NCBI RefSeq assembly: GCF_016859285.1
Contig: NC_053416.1
Coordinates: forward strand, 16,634,501-16,698,500
Direction of reading: 5' to 3'
Origin: Xiphias gladius
Lineage: Eukaryota > Chordata > Actinopteri > Istiophoriformes > Xiphiidae
DNA length: 64,000 bases
Below the pieces are notes generated by a model, which saw only the letters and a program-made list of their open reading frames with translations, ran no database searches and was not told the DNA's origin. Shown here piece by piece: positions 1-33,995 of the stretch. Position 1 is the first letter of the stretch, and every line of letters begins with the position of its first letter. Made by a program: the position numbers and the translations under genes.

Positions 1-3000
1 CAGGTTAAAATTACTAGTTTTGGTTCCCAGTACACAGTGGCATCTGTCTGTGTTTCTGTGTGGAGACACATTCTTGGGAAACAGTACACAGTATTAGAAA
101 CTGCAGAGAAACTAGGGGTGATCTGATTAGACTGTGGAGTTTCTCACTGCACAAATTATCATATTAATAAGAAAACCTAATTTTCGTTAGTGCTTTAAGA
201 TTCTGAGTTCATGCCTGAGTTCATATTAATATATTCCATGTAAAATGTGAAGACAAGTACTGTATGTTGACATAGGATTGTCTGAAAATGCATTCACTGA
301 TTTACTTAATTAATAACCCCATTAACATAACTGCTTATCTTTTATATATATATTACGAGGACAGTGCTGGGATATTAAGCAGCTCGAGTTCCTCCTGGGG
401 CAGCACAGTGGCTCAGTTGTGATTACTGTCGCCTCACAGAAAGAACGTTCTGAGTTTTAACCGAAATAGAGCTGTACTGTGTGTGGAGTTATATCCCCAT
501 ATCTGCTGCTGTTTCCTCAAACCCCAAAATAAAAATGGTAAGCGAGGAGTACCGCTGCCGTCGCCCTCAAAGGACCATGTCAAAATTTTGCTGACAATTT
601 GCAAGCGCATGCCATATAGTTTCAGATCTTTTCATGTACTTACTCTTCCAGGCAGCTGTTGGTTTCCATTCATTTCAATAGAGTTTGACATTCAACTGGC
701 ACACTTGTCAAACTTTAAAATTCTGCACTGAATTACCTCAAAACAGTAATGGGACTTTAACACACATAAACGCAACAGTGCATGATGGAAAAGTTTGTTA
801 TTGTAAACAGCGAATAAAGAAATACTGGTACATGTCAGACCTCAACACAGTCTGAGACAACCAAAAGGAATAAAATTAGACTTTATGGGGAAAACTACTT
901 GGCAGCATCATAGTATTTCTTGGAGAGTGGAAGCTAGCTGTCCCATATCTGAATGTAGATATCTGTAGAAAAAACTGTCAAATGAAGTAATAGTGCCAAG
1001 TAAGAACCATCTGGAGAGAAAACACCCTCTTTATCCAGCAAAGATATTGAATATTTTGATCCCTATATATAATTATATAGGGTTGCCATAGTTTAAAAAA
1101 AGTTTTGCAGCCTCTGCCTTAGAGACACACCGCTAGCGTAGCTACAAATATTTTTGACATGTTGCAATAGTAGAACCACATACCTTTAGACATTATAAGA
1201 TGATTGAGGTCTAAATTTCATTTAGCTGCCTCAGTTTCAGGGTATTCTGCATGATGGCTCACCGTGTCACTGTCATGACTTACTGGGACACTTGAATGCT
1301 TTTCCTACTATGACAAGTCAAACTGTCTGCTGTGAAAAAAAGGTCCATTTTGTCAGTGTTATCACTGCAAGGTATAATGCAGTTGATTGGTTAATTTGAA
1401 AAGTCTGCATTGCATTGCCTCAAAAATAACAATAACTTTAAATATAACTTTAAACAAAAATGCAACAATTTTTGGTAATAAAAATTGTTTTTGTAATGTA
1501 GCCAAAAATAGCATAGTTATTGTTTACAACTCAAGTTTCAAGAATCTGTTAATTGATTTTCAAACAGAGAAATGACTTGAAACTCATTTCTGACACTAGC
1601 AGCATTATTTACCAAATGTTTGGGAAGTGTATGTGATTTGCGGTAAATGAGATAAAACATGAAAAACCACTGAGATTGTTCTTTAAGCCTCTCTCAGAAC
1701 CTGAGATTGGTGGCTGCCCTCAGCTCCTAAATGTTTGGAGTAGTTAAAATGCAGAGGATAATTGTCCTCAGGCAGATTACTGAAGCACAATTTAACTTTG
1801 TAGACAGTTGACTGAATTTGGACATAAAAAAACAAAGGCCCAGAGAACTCATGCTGTACTTTTTTTAATTAAATCACAGGGCTGAAGCCAGTTTCCGTTA
1901 CAGCCTTTCTTTTTTTCTTGAAATCATTCCACTGTAGCTTGTTCCTGCCACAGTGTTGTCATTTTAGATGTAGAAGCCCCAAGTAGAAGCCCACCTCCAT
2001 CAGTCAGAAGTAAAATATAAACACAGTAAAATATAAATGGTTCAGTTCATCCAAACTGGCTATAAGCCTGGGAAAACCAGTGACTTATCATTTCTTTACA
2101 GTTTCTGAGCCATTTAGTTTTTAATTACAGCAAATTAAAGTCCAAAAAGTGTCGAAGCTGTATATTTTAGCATGCATTTAAAAAAATTAACTAAGGGTTT
2201 TCAGTCATTATTTTCGCACTGAAATTGACATTAAACTTGTATGCAACACTCCCAATCCCATCAGGATGTATCAGTCTTTTTCGTGTACCACTTGTGAAAA
2301 GAAGAAGTGTTAAAAAAAGGAAAATGTTAAAATGCAAGAAATTCATACACAACAGTCATTTCTTGGTCATGTAAAGTAAAGCAGATTTTTCTGTTACACA
2401 TGAAAATTTCCAGTGACTTTTATTCTTCTTTTAACAAATCCGCACAGTTTCTGCTATGTCACAAAATTACACAGTTATTACACGTTATAGTCAGCATTAT
2501 TTGGCATGTTTGATATGTCTTTAAAACAAGGTTAGTGTGTGAAGCATATTACTGTACATAAGTCTCTCAACTGGTTTTTCAAGATACAATCTAAGAAATG
2601 AATAAGTCTGGGAATATTCACGAATTTTCTTTTAAGAATTTCATTTATGGATGGAGAATAAGCTTTTTTTTCTTTTCCTTAACTCATCAAAAACTACAAG
2701 CCATGTTTCATGTAAATGTTAACTTTACATAGTTTACAAATATAAACAAACCTATTGAAATGTGATAATACATCTAAACTCACATTCAGTCATTAAGGCC
2801 AGAGCGCCCTGGAAGTCATTATTGACACTTGTCACTGGATGCTGTTAATTTGATGCTTTCTGACTCGCTCCAGCTGAGAGACTTGAATTAGCAGCATCAT
2901 TGATGCTGCACCATGACAGTTGTGACTGGTAATGTTTCTGTAGCATGTTTATTTATCAGTCCATCTCTTCTATGTTGTGTTTCTGGTTCATATATTTGGA

Positions 3001-4942
3001 TACCAGTCTTGTCTGTCCAAATAGGTACTTTTTATACCTACTAAGCTTGCAGTCACACTTCAGAGCTTTGTTAATTGGCCCTTTTCCTCATCTACTTCTT
3101 GGCTTCCTGTAGCCAAACTCTCAACATGAATTTGGTCAAAAAGCTACATGGTGTCATTTTACCCTGAAGTGGGTAAGTCATTGAAAGTCTACTAACCTTA
3201 CAACATCCATTCTAGTCTAAGCTTCACGTGGTGATGGAACTACACTTGAAAAAGCTTTCAATGCGTTTCTTCCTTTAAACTGTCTGTCCTTATCAAAATG
3301 TCTGTCTTTGTGTCAATAAACCATCATGTAAACAAGTACAGTATTGTGGGCAAAAAAGTACTGGGGCCATACTGCCTCCTCAAGTGCTCTAATCCTGATT
3401 TAAATGCACGACCATTCAAACTGTGGCTCTGGTGTTGGATTGGATGAGCATGTATAGCTGTGATCTTTTGACCAATGATTTTAATGTTGTGATATGTTTT
3501 TGGAAATGCTTGGATCAATTTGACAACGGTGAGGTCAGTGGACTGCAACGCCATCACTGTAAATATTACATTACATACAAGGATTGTCTTTAATGATAAA
3601 AATGAATGTATGTAAGAATGTTCCCTTGCAGAGCTCAGACAGTTTATATCTTTGAAACTAATGCCTCCTTAAAAGTTTATCCCTCCTAAAAAAACTTCAC
3701 CATACTTCTCTTTACCTACATCCCTGCAGCTCCGTAATTTCACAAGAAAATGAGCCATAAGAGAAAAAATCATTAACATCAGCAAAAGATATTTCAGGCA
3801 GAGATAATGGCTCAATGTGCTGCTCAGTGATCAGAGCAGCCAGCAGGCTTTACGGCCTCCTGTGTCCGACCCTATCTCTGCATCTCACTCTCACCACATC
3901 TAAGCACATGATGGGGAAGGAGCACTAAAAACACATCTCCTAAGGATAAAAAAGTGAGAGGGTACGACAGCAGTAAATTGGCTATTGCCTCTCCTGAGCC
4001 TTATTCCAGGCTTCCCCCGCATGCTGAGCAATTTGAATTGTGCTGTAATTGCTTATGTTGCTTTTCTCTGCTCATCATTTCTACCAAAGAATTTGATCTC
4101 ATTACACTTGCCCGTGGTTGAATTCTCAGTCACTCACCCTGGTAGGAATAGTACTAAGTGGTGTTAACAAAAGAAGCAGGACAGAGTGACTGTTGCACTC
4201 AGCTTTTCGGAGCAGTAAGTGAGAATAACCAAAGATTGAGCAGGCATAAGATCTCTCATACATAATTACAGCGCATTGGTTCACATCTTATCATTTTTTA
4301 AAGGAAGCCATTTTAAAAAGTGCTTTTTTTTGTGGTACAAAGTAGTTTAAGTGTGGTGCAGCTTCTTATCAGCTTGTTGTAAGGTGGATTATCTTACTCA
4401 ACCACAGTATGAAGGAGGGAAGGAGAAACGGATGTGACATGAGTTATAAAATAGAAATCAAAAGCCATGCTCAGGTCTGGTTGAAGTGGAGAAGACTGGT
4501 TATGGGTTTTGGGAACACGTATAGTGGATGTGGCCTTGGGCGCTGTGCTTCTTGTTAAAAGACGGGATGTACTTTGAGTGTGAAGCCAGCTCTAGATAGA
4601 GTATTTGCCCAGACAGCACTTCTCAATTCACCCATGCACTCATATATCTGCTCACGTTGTTCCCTTCATTTCATAGGAGAGTACTCGTGCAAAGTCATGT
4701 CAGATACTGCAGGACTACTGATATCTTTTAACTCTTGAGGAGGCAGTGATAGGAGAAAGAGAATCATAAAATAAAGCAAGGGTATTTTTTTTAAAAAGAA
4801 AGAAAGAGAAAAGTTAAGAAGAAGCATTTCCATTTCTTCCTCGCAAATTTCCTCTGTGGTTCTCTCTGAGTGCTGTGATGGATTTGAAAATGGTAGCAAG
4901 TGTAAAATATGAGCGGAGAATGAGATGCAGGGTTCAGTAGCC
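1..4942. other. 3' flank of gfra4, probably partly 3' UTR
   Basis: No convincing coding sequence is visible on either strand. The DNA is AT-rich. The part next to the stop codon at 4943 should be gfra4 3' UTR, but its end is not fixed. One minus-strand AATAAA lies at 2948-2953. A decayed repeat copy lies at about 397-545. Confidence 0.4.
397..545 (+). repeat. Decayed dispersed repeat (CAGCACAGTGGCTCAG family)
   Basis: The stretch starts GGGGCAGCACAGTGGCTCAG and continues with TGTCGCCTCACAG, a short GAGTT segment and TTTCCTC. These match in order the very common teleost repeat that reads like a header of cagcacggtggctcag...gtcgcctcacag...tttcctcccacagtcc. Identification is from memory of the family. 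Two other pieces are at about 33389 and 61556. Confidence 0.5.
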
Positions 4943-24178
<19,236 letters not shown>

Positions 24179-24660
24179 TGGAGAGTTGGGGACTGGGGAA
24201 CTCGCACCAGGCTCGCTGCAGCTCAGTGACCCGTCTCCTGCCACATCCAGCCTCCTCCTCTGCTGCTGCTGCGCCCGCACGGACTGAGGCAGATCGGATG
24301 GGCTAGTACACAAAGTTGGCAAAACTGAACCCTGCACACAGCTGGAGCGATTCAAGTTCTCGCGATTTTTGTTGTCCCATTTATTTGTCGGATCCCAGTT
24401 ATATTGATCTCTAGCGAACGCATCCGGCAGCTTCCAAAAGCCTTTATCCGAAAAGTTTCCCTGCAGCTGGTCACCACTCGGCTCCAGTCTGACAGACTAC
24501 GGTCTCCAAGTGCGAGTTATGTCGCAGTTGCACTTGTGTGTGCTTGCGTCGCAGCTCCACAGTTGTCCAGCTGGAGTTGAGATCAGAGCGCCGAGGCTGC
24601 ACGGCGCATCTCTGTTAAAGGCGCAATATGATTGGCGCCTGAGAAGGCTGAATGCTCGCA
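24179..24660 (-). promoter_or_regulatory. gfra4 5' UTR and promoter region
   Basis: The DNA just upstream of the start codon is much richer in CpG than the intron and the DNA beyond. An ATTGG (inverted CCAAT) lies at 24631-24635 within GCGCAATATGATTGGCGCC. The transcription start cannot be placed. An in-frame ATG at 24355 lies within it. Confidence 0.4.
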
Positions 24661-26423
24661 TGGGATGTTAACATGTTTCCTGTGGGAGAACAGCTGGGTA
24701 GTTGCAGACACGTCCAGCCGTCAACGTGACGGACAACACAAGGTGTATATCATAGATTGCGTTAAAACGTCTTTTATGTTTGGGGGGGTTACACATTTAT
24801 TACACATCAACAGACTTCCCACTCACTAATCCAGTTAATTAACTCAACTGTTTTCTTTGTTTAATGTGTTTTAATGTTTTTTTTTACAGACTGGCTGTAT
24901 TCAAAGCGAATCTCCACTGAACAAATGGCTTTGACCTTGAAATTGAACTTGTGTTTTCTACCTATACCGAGCTGCAGGGAAAATTTGCTTGTGTGCTCAA
25001 GAAGCAGGGCATCAATTCACTGACAAAGACTGTCACTGTTCACTTTCCATTTTGACCTACCCGACCTTGGTTCTGATTAGCCCCCCCCCATGCCTTTAGA
25101 GTATGTGTCTGCTGAGGTGAGCTTAAATGTTAAATGTTAAACTAAATATGCCAAAGGTTGTAATTCTCTATATTATTCCCTCCTATATAAACACACAACT
25201 AGATTTGCACATTTGTATCTAATTTAAGGGTTAAAAATGCTGCAGTCAAAATATGATTAAATAAACCCACTACTACCTCTCTCTAAAAGAGAACAAAAGC
25301 AATTTAAAATTGCAAAGTGCTAGTCAATGACCTGTTGTCCCCCACTATAATTAAAAGACAGCATAGGGATTAGTGGATTAATTTACACATGCTGTTCAAT
25401 TGGATGCTCAAGTGGCAGCAAGAAATACAAGTGGACAGCGACTGTCATTAAAATGCAAGAACAACAAAGGCCTTTAATAAGGCCCTCTTATCCACAGCAA
25501 ACAGGGCAGCACAAGGAGACCACGAACTTTGCTGTTTCTACTGTAACATCAAACATATTTTGTAGTGTATGAGTGAATAATCTTTAACAACTTGTTTCCC
25601 AGCGTGCTCTCAACTTAGTCGGGCTTAATTCACTGTTATCTTGGCGTACTCCAGATAACGGCTAGTCCTGCTTCAGAAGTTTGTCTATTGCTGGATTCCT
25701 CGGAGGAGGTTTGACACTGACTGCATGGCATCGCAGCAGCTCCTCTCTGTGGTCAACACTGTGCATGAGATAAGACATTCACAGGTTACTGTAAGTTATA
25801 CAGATCCAGATACCGCAATAATATGAGCACAGGCTTATTACTGTGAGATAAAGGGTCGTTTTTAAAATTAGAACAGTCTTGTTAGTTTTGTGTGGCCAAA
25901 CTAAACATTGTTTGGTATAATAAGCCATCAACAAGGCCCAAGAAAAAACTAGATTTCAACAGCTGGCATCATCTTAATAAGAAACATATTTTGCTTCCAC
26001 TTTTTTCGTTTGATGATGTTTGAAATAAAACTGAAGTAGTTTCATAAACTGTCACGGGGGTTTATGAAACACTAAGAACATAATGTCAAAACATTGAGAC
26101 TTGAGTGCAACAGAAAGCCAGAAATATGTCAAGCCTCATCAGCCTTTTGGATCATGGAAATTATGTAATGAGTGCCCCTTACTTTAGATTCTTTCTTTCT
26201 TTCTTCCTTTTAAATAGATAAAGAAAGTTAAATAAAGATAAAGACCACAAGTCTCTTGCCGCCCTCTAGTGGACATCGTTGATGAAATGTAGACTGAATA
26301 AATTAAACTTTTATTTTGAAACGTCGGCACTTATGCACCAAACCAGGATACATAGTATCAGAAATGAGCTCTCCCCTAAAACACAAGATCCACCGTTTCA
26401 ACGAGTGAGCTCGTTAACCTGTG
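24661..26423. other. Intergenic DNA between gfra4 and slc25a6
   Basis: AT-rich sequence without recognisable genes or repeats. Confidence 0.5.
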
Positions 26424-26431
26424 GTGCCAGC

Positions 26432-27233
26432 CAGTGCTGGAAATTAACTGAGTATATTTACTCAAGTACTGTACTCAAGTACGATTTTACTGGAGTATTG
26501 TAATTATATGCTAATTACTTCCGCCAAGGAGGTTACGTAATCACTCGTGTCCATTTGTTTGTTTGTATGTCAGCAGTATCACGCAAAAAGTACTGAACCG
26601 ATTTGCACCAAACTCGGGGGAGGGATGGGACATGGGCCAGGGAAGAACCAACGCCATTTCGGGGCTGATCCGGATCATTTAATATGAAATTTCATTTCTT
26701 CCTCTGAAGTCTGGTGTATGCTTGACATCGGCCTTGGCGTAGGTCAGCGCTCTGCTGAGCGCATTTTCTAGTTTATATTTGTACTCCAACCCCATTTCAG
26801 AGAGAAACGTACTTTTTTTACTCCACTGCATTTATTTGACAGCTTCAGTTAATAATTATTTTGAAGATGAAGATTTCGCATGCAAAATATTAAGTGTTAA
26901 AATATAATATATGATGCATTGCTTTACCATTAAACTAACCAGTAGTGCATAAAGTACCTACAATTGTCTACACATACACAAATTGTAACATTAAGTAATA
27001 ATATCTAACAATACAATGTAATATTAATAATATAACACTGAAATTAGTGTTTCTGAAAAATGAATACTCTTACTTTTGGTTGGCCTACTTTGCGTACATT
27101 TTGCTGATAATACTTTTGTACTTTTGAAACATTATGAATGCAGGACTTTTAATTGCGGACCCGGGAATGAAGTATTTTTAGACTATTGTATTTTTACTTT
27201 GGCCTAAGGATCTGAGTACTTCCCCCATCACTG
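26432..27233. mobile_element. hAT-type MITE with exact 8-bp target duplication
   Basis: The ends are CAGTGCTGGAAATTAACTGA and, read inward from the right, CAGTGATGGGGGAAGTACTC. The target duplication GTGCCAGC is exact at 26424-26431 and 27234-27241. A CAGTG terminus with an 8-bp duplication is the hAT signature. Interior strings (ACTCAAGTACTGTACTCAAGT, ACTCCACTGCATTTATTTGA, GCAGGACTTTTAATTG, AAGGATCTGAGTACTTCC) match the abundant percomorph repeat usually seen as agtggtggaagaagtactcagatcc. There is no transposase. A second repeat is nested inside it. Confidence 0.8.
26514..26767 (+). repeat. CCGCCAAGGAGG-family element nested in the hAT MITE
   Basis: It starts near TACTTCCGCCAAGGAGGTTA and includes GTTTGTTTGTATGTCAGCAG, ACGCAAAAAGTACTGAACCG, ATGGGCCAGGGAAGAAC and GCGCTCTGCTGAGCGC. 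I recall this series from many aquatic-animal genomes. It interrupts the host MITE between GCTA and CTAG, so CTA or TA may be the duplicated target. Confidence 0.55.
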
Positions 27234-27779
27234 GTGCCAGCAGAGCCAGTGCATGTTGCTGAGGAACATTTCTCGGGATGAAATCAAACATCTGGCATTT
27301 AATAATATCCAGGTTTTGCAGCAGCGCGTAAATAGACTCAGGAAAGCCATCCAAAAGCTGGAACATTAGTTCGCCTGTTAATGGTTAATAGGTTATATAA
27401 AACATGCCAAAGCAAAGGGAACGCGCCTCACTAAAAAGCATCAGTGGCCGTACAGGATCATTTGTTAAAGTTGCAGACGCTGGGAGTTTTTCAATGTTAG
27501 CTGACATGCTGTCATTCGTTATCGGGATGGGGCTTCTCTGCAGTCTTTGACAGTCTGAGCTCAGTACGTCCCTATGACTTTCCTCCAGTATGATTCAAGG
27601 CGATCTATCAAGCCGCCGCCTTCATCGGTCCATGGACCTGACTCCGAGCTGGCGCCCAAATCTGAACGAGTCCACGCAGTAACTCGTTTCCTTTGCTGTC
27701 TAAATTAACTTCACGTGTATTTTTTTAATACCAGGACTTACTTGCCTAAGGACGTAGACAACTACGCAAAACGACGACA

Positions 27780-27997
27780 TCACAGTGTAATTGGCGGAGA
27801 ACCTCGTGATGTTCACATGTTGGCCAATAGCCTCGGCTCATAGTTCCCGTGTTGTCTCGCGATCCACCGTGCTGAATAAATTCTCAACGCGGCTAAGAAA
27901 TCGGCCATTTCGTCGGTGCAGGCCATCAGCAATAGAGGGCAGTGGGGGTATATCGTGTTTACTGGTTACCTGAAAGGCACATCAAGAACATCGCACC
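27780..27997 (+). promoter_or_regulatory. slc25a6 promoter and 5' UTR
   Basis: Immediately upstream of the start codon are an inverted CCAAT (ATTGG, 27790-27794), a direct CCAAT (27824-27828), a TCTCGCGA motif (27855-27862) and CGGCCATTT, a YY1-like core, near 27901. No TATA box is obvious. The set fits a CpG-rich housekeeping promoter. The start site is not defined. Confidence 0.55.
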
Positions 27998-30044
<2,047 letters not shown>

Positions 30045-30310
30045 TTCTTCATGTTGTCACATCACTGTCCAATTTGGCTAAATGTAATAACTTTCCATTT
30101 CTATGGACATTCTGCCTTATTTATGGGAACAAACTATAGTGTCTCACCACTAGCTGTGGGCGATGGCTGTACGTTGTGCATCTTTGATTTTAAACGTTCC
30201 ACACCCTCTTTACCAATGTCATTCCTGTAAGAAATCTGATACCTCCTCCTGTCATTCACTAGGTTTGTATGGTCCCAACTTGAATAAATTTATTCTGGGG
30301 AACAAATTAA
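30045..30310 (+). other. slc25a6: slc25a6 3' UTR
   Basis: From the stop codon to just beyond the AATAAA at 30283-30288. Cleavage probably occurs 10-25 nt after it. Confidence 0.65.
30283..30288 (+). terminator. slc25a6 polyadenylation signal
   Basis: Canonical AATAAA about 240 nt after the stop codon. Confidence 0.75.
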
Positions 30311-30970
30311 ACCATTGATGTCAACTGTCTCCTCCACTGTCGTAGCATGAGATAAGCACTCACTGGATAATGCAATGCACGAAGTGGATTACACCCAATG
30401 GCTATATTTACTCACGCTTATCTCTTCTTGAGCCTTCCTGGTTTGACCATGGTCACTACCAGGATTGTAGAGTAGAACACCTGAGTGTTAGCTCTTTTGA
30501 AAACAACTGAAAAAGACTGTAGCGGGCATGAATTTTACGCTTGTTAATTTTGTGGTGATAAAAGTTACTAACCCCATTGAGGTTTTGGTTGTGTTTGTAG
30601 AATGCCTTTCACAGCACATCTAAATGACTTCCAGGAGAGTAGCTTCACTTACTCCATCACAAACAAGCAGGGCGGTGTAGACTAGCTGGTGGGAGAGATT
30701 CCTTATAAAATGTTGGTACATTTTGACTGCATGTAGGAAAATGATAAAGATTGGGCATTATGTTGCTCAGACTTTAGTGTGTGTGTGGGTGTATATATGA
30801 ATGAATATTGCCCTAAAGTCCTCATGTCTCAATGGGGGGGGAAAAAAAGTTTGGAAAAAGTGGGATTCTAAGATGGGAATATACCGGACACTGCAATGCA
30901 GCGCAACTGCAATACATCTAGGTACACTGGACTAAGTGTGTTTCTCTGAGATGGAAGTTGTATATGAACT

Positions 30971-31302
30971 AGGGATCCAAACAAATATTTTCATTACAGA
31001 TAAATTGATTTAGTTTTGTCTATTAAAATATCGAAAAATAATGAAAAATGCCTATCATGTTTTGCCAGAGCCCAAAGAGACATCTTCAGACATGCTGTCT
31101 TGTCCTACCACCAGTCCAAAACCCAGGGACATTCAGGCTACAATGTTATACGACAAAAAAAAAAAATCATTAAATTGCATATTTGAGAAGCTGGAATGAG
31201 CTAATGTCTGGCATTTTTACTTGATTGATATAATTAATCGATTATCCAAAAAAAAACAAAAGCCAATGAATGTCCTGGCAATCCACTAATCGTTTCAGCT
31301 GT
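30971..31302 (+). mobile_element. GCTGCAACTA-family MITE copy, strongly decayed
   Basis: It begins AGGGATCCAAACAAATATTT and runs through CAAAACCCAGGGACATTCAG and TTGAGAAGCTGGAATGAG to AATCGTTTCAGCTGT. Block order and spacing follow the better copy at 47643. Confidence 0.55.
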
Positions 31303-31489
31303 CATTTTGACAACAGTCACTACTAGATATGAATTGAAATGATGTTTGACGCCTCAGTGCATCCCTGAAGTTAGTTGTGTGTCCTCGGGTGCCCTCAAAC
31401 ATGTTGGAACAAATACAGTATGAATACAAGGTGTGACATACCAGTGAGCGGCGAAGGTTTGGCTACATAAATACTTTATTAGTCACATC

Positions 31490-32060
31490 TACAGCCGGTG
31501 AAGTTACAGCGCGGGCGACCTTTGGAAAAAAAAAAAAAAAAAAAAGGCGTCTGCTACGTTTGCACTCGGTAGTAGGGGAGATTTGATTCCAAGGCGCCTG
31601 TAAGTAGATATTACCGGATGTCACATAGATAAACGGGATGGTCTCGTGTCTTCATACCGGACGCCTACAACCGTGTGTAGTCCGTTTCTACAATGTCAGA
31701 CCAAGGAGGGGACACCGCCAGCGAAATATTTTAAGGGTGACACCGCACATACGCGGAAGTGTCAAGGTCCACCCCTCCACGGTTTTAACCCCCCCCCCCC
31801 GCTTGGGCTGAGATGCTGCCTACCGGCAGCAGGGGGCGCCCGTGGCACACAAGTGCGGAAACCGGCGCGCCCCCGTGGGCTCTGCGCGTGCTCGCGCTTC
31901 TCAATGAGGGCTGTCTACAGCTCAGACCGGCTTAAAAAACACAGCGGATTTATCTCCTTGTCGTGACATTGTGACAAAGTATTAGGCGACAGCGGCTCCC
32001 AAATGTATTGCAGGTGGACACCGAACCAGCATCAACACCCGCGCAACGTACTGCATTGCA
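31490..32060. promoter_or_regulatory. CpG-rich block without an assigned gene
   Basis: CpG dinucleotides are frequent here (for example GCGCGGGCGACC, ACCGGCGCGCCCCCG, GCGCGTGCTCGCGC), in contrast with the AT-rich flanks. It includes a C-run at about 31790-31800 and an A-run at about 31523-31543. A 106-codon open frame (31646-31966, plus) has proline/arginine-rich composition that follows from the base composition and is not called as a gene. Confidence 0.4.
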
Positions 32061-33343
32061 GCAGAATACACTTGAATAATGTAACTGCTGCCTTTATCAG
32101 TGGTCAGTCAAAAGTTTGGAGTCGTTGATACCTTATAGGTTGTTAGTTTATTGCAGTAGCATGTGTCGTAAATTATAATCTGCTGTTTGTTGCCCCTCCT
32201 GATGCACAAAATAACACAATAACACCTCACAATATAATGCAATGGATGACAAAATAAAGGAAGAGTAGTTAGACAGTGCATGAATAAATGAATAAACACT
32301 GTCTGGTTACTAAAGTGGCCACAAAGCAGCATATAAAATGGATGGATGCAGAATCATTTATATAATTTTCCTTTGTGTTTTAAATGGTTTTACCTAAAAC
32401 ACTGCTGATTTGTATGTCACAGTCATTACTCCAAGAGCACACATTTATCAGCATTGCAACACTTTATGCTCAGGTACAAAGACTGTGATTAACTTTATGT
32501 GCAATGGAAAATATGTATTTTTTCTTTAAAAAAAGAAAACAAAAAAAATCACAAATCATTTTGTTAATTAGGCTGCCACAGTAGTTTTTAATTTTTGTCA
32601 ACAGTGTGGTTTTAGCCCTGATATATAAACTTGAAAGCTAAGAAAAATGAAATAATCCAGAGTAAAGATAAATAAATAATCAGAAAATGAAAAGCCAAGC
32701 CAGGGTGAAGCACACATTTTCCTTGGACAGGCTCACACTGAAAAGGCTTATAATCCACTCCACCAAAATGATTTTTTAAAATCAATATTTGAACACAACC
32801 TGAATCCAGCATTAGAGTCCAATAAAGAGCATCTTCTTAATTGTCTTTCTGCCCCTTTTTTTGTTCTCTGATGTGTTAACCAGATAACAACCCAAGTATA
32901 AGGGGCCATAACTGTAACATTAACACAGAGTGTATCACAACTTCATATTAAAAATCAAATTGAAAACTGACAACAGTAAGCCTTGCTGAAATTGAACCTT
33001 GAATTGTATTAAAGGAGGTTATTAAAGGGTGGAAATCAATTTGACTTCAATCACTGTGTGCATAATGAATTTGATCAAAGTATGTTTTCATTTTGTTTCA
33101 TTCTGTGATGATGGTGATTATTATTTTTTATTTGCAATAGTAAAAGTACAGTTTAAAACTCACTGGTTTGCTTAATCTTGCAGCAGTCTCAATCTGAGTA
33201 TCAGTAAAAGCTAAGATTGATGGCGTTCTGGTTGTTCTGATCACTCACGCAGTAAGTTTATCAGAGAGCGAAAGCCTCAGACCAGATCACCTGACTCAAA
33301 TATACATGTAAAGTTCACTTGGTTTGTTTGGCCTGTACACAGC

Positions 33344-33344
33344 T

Positions 33345-33382
<38 letters not shown>
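33344..33382. repeat. (TG)n microsatellite
   Basis: A TG run of about 18 units with one TTT interruption. Confidence 0.95.
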
Positions 33383-33384
<2 letters not shown>

Positions 33385-33388
33385 TCCT

Positions 33389-33640
33389 GTGCAGCAGCTC
33401 AGTGGTTAACAGAGACTTTGGTTCCTGGAAAATCTTTTCTGTGGAGAGTTTATATGTTGACTGCATCAGTTTCCTCCCACAGTCCAAACAATGGTGGAAT
33501 GCACACTAGTATTGCCTGTAGGTGTGAAGTATGACTGCAGTTGTTCATTAATCATTGTTAGATTTGGAATGGATTGGCAGCTTGTCCAGTTCAGGGTGTT
33601 TCCTGCCTCCTGCCCAGTGCATTCTGGGATAAAGTCCAGC
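33389..33640 (+). repeat. Dispersed repeat (CTCCCACAGTCCAAA family)
   Basis: It contains CAGCAGCTCAGTGGTTAACA, GTGGAGAGTTTATATGTTGA, TTTCCTCCCACAGTCCAAA, TTGCCTGTAGGTGTGAAGT and CAGCTTGTCCAGTTCAGGGT, then CTGGGATAAAGTCCAGC. This is the block order of the same teleost repeat as at 397. Confidence 0.65.
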
Positions 33641-33989
33641 CTGTTGTTCAGGATCTCCTCAAATACCGCAGCACATCTAAAAATATTACTATATTACTAA
33701 TATTAATAATGTATTTATAGGCTCAATTTCAGCTAATACAGTTTATCTATCCATCTCTGTGGTTTGATGGATATCAGTTTATAGTTCTTGGCAGGGCAGT
33801 CACGTGAAGGGTCAAGTGTGGAAGCCTCATTGTATAAACCTTACCCCCTTTGAAGGCAGACTTTTTTTTTTGCATATGCTGTATTTCTGGGCAGCTTATT
33901 CATGAGAAAATCCACCAAACTGTCAGGAAAAAGAACAGAAAAATAAACCAGCAACAAGACTTTCTGTGAAGTACAGGAAAGTACTAGTT

Positions 33990-33995
33990 TTTATT
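33990..33995 (-). terminator. Candidate distal polyadenylation signal of zbtb20
   Basis: AATAAA on the minus strand at the downstream edge of the long ORF-less stretch that follows the zbtb20 stop codon. Other AATAAA copies occur nearer the gene, so use of this one is inferred. Confidence 0.3.

Larger units (their letters stand above)
30311..33969. other. Intergenic DNA between slc25a6 and zbtb20 3' ends
   Basis: No gene is recognised. It contains a MITE copy (30971-31302), a CpG-rich block (about 31490-32060), a (TG)n tract (33344-33382) and a dispersed repeat piece (about 33389-33640). Confidence 0.5.

Noticed and set aside
31646..31966. 106-codon frame in the CpG-rich block
   Set aside because: Its Pro/Arg/Cys-rich composition follows from GC-rich DNA, it includes the C-run, and no domain is visible.
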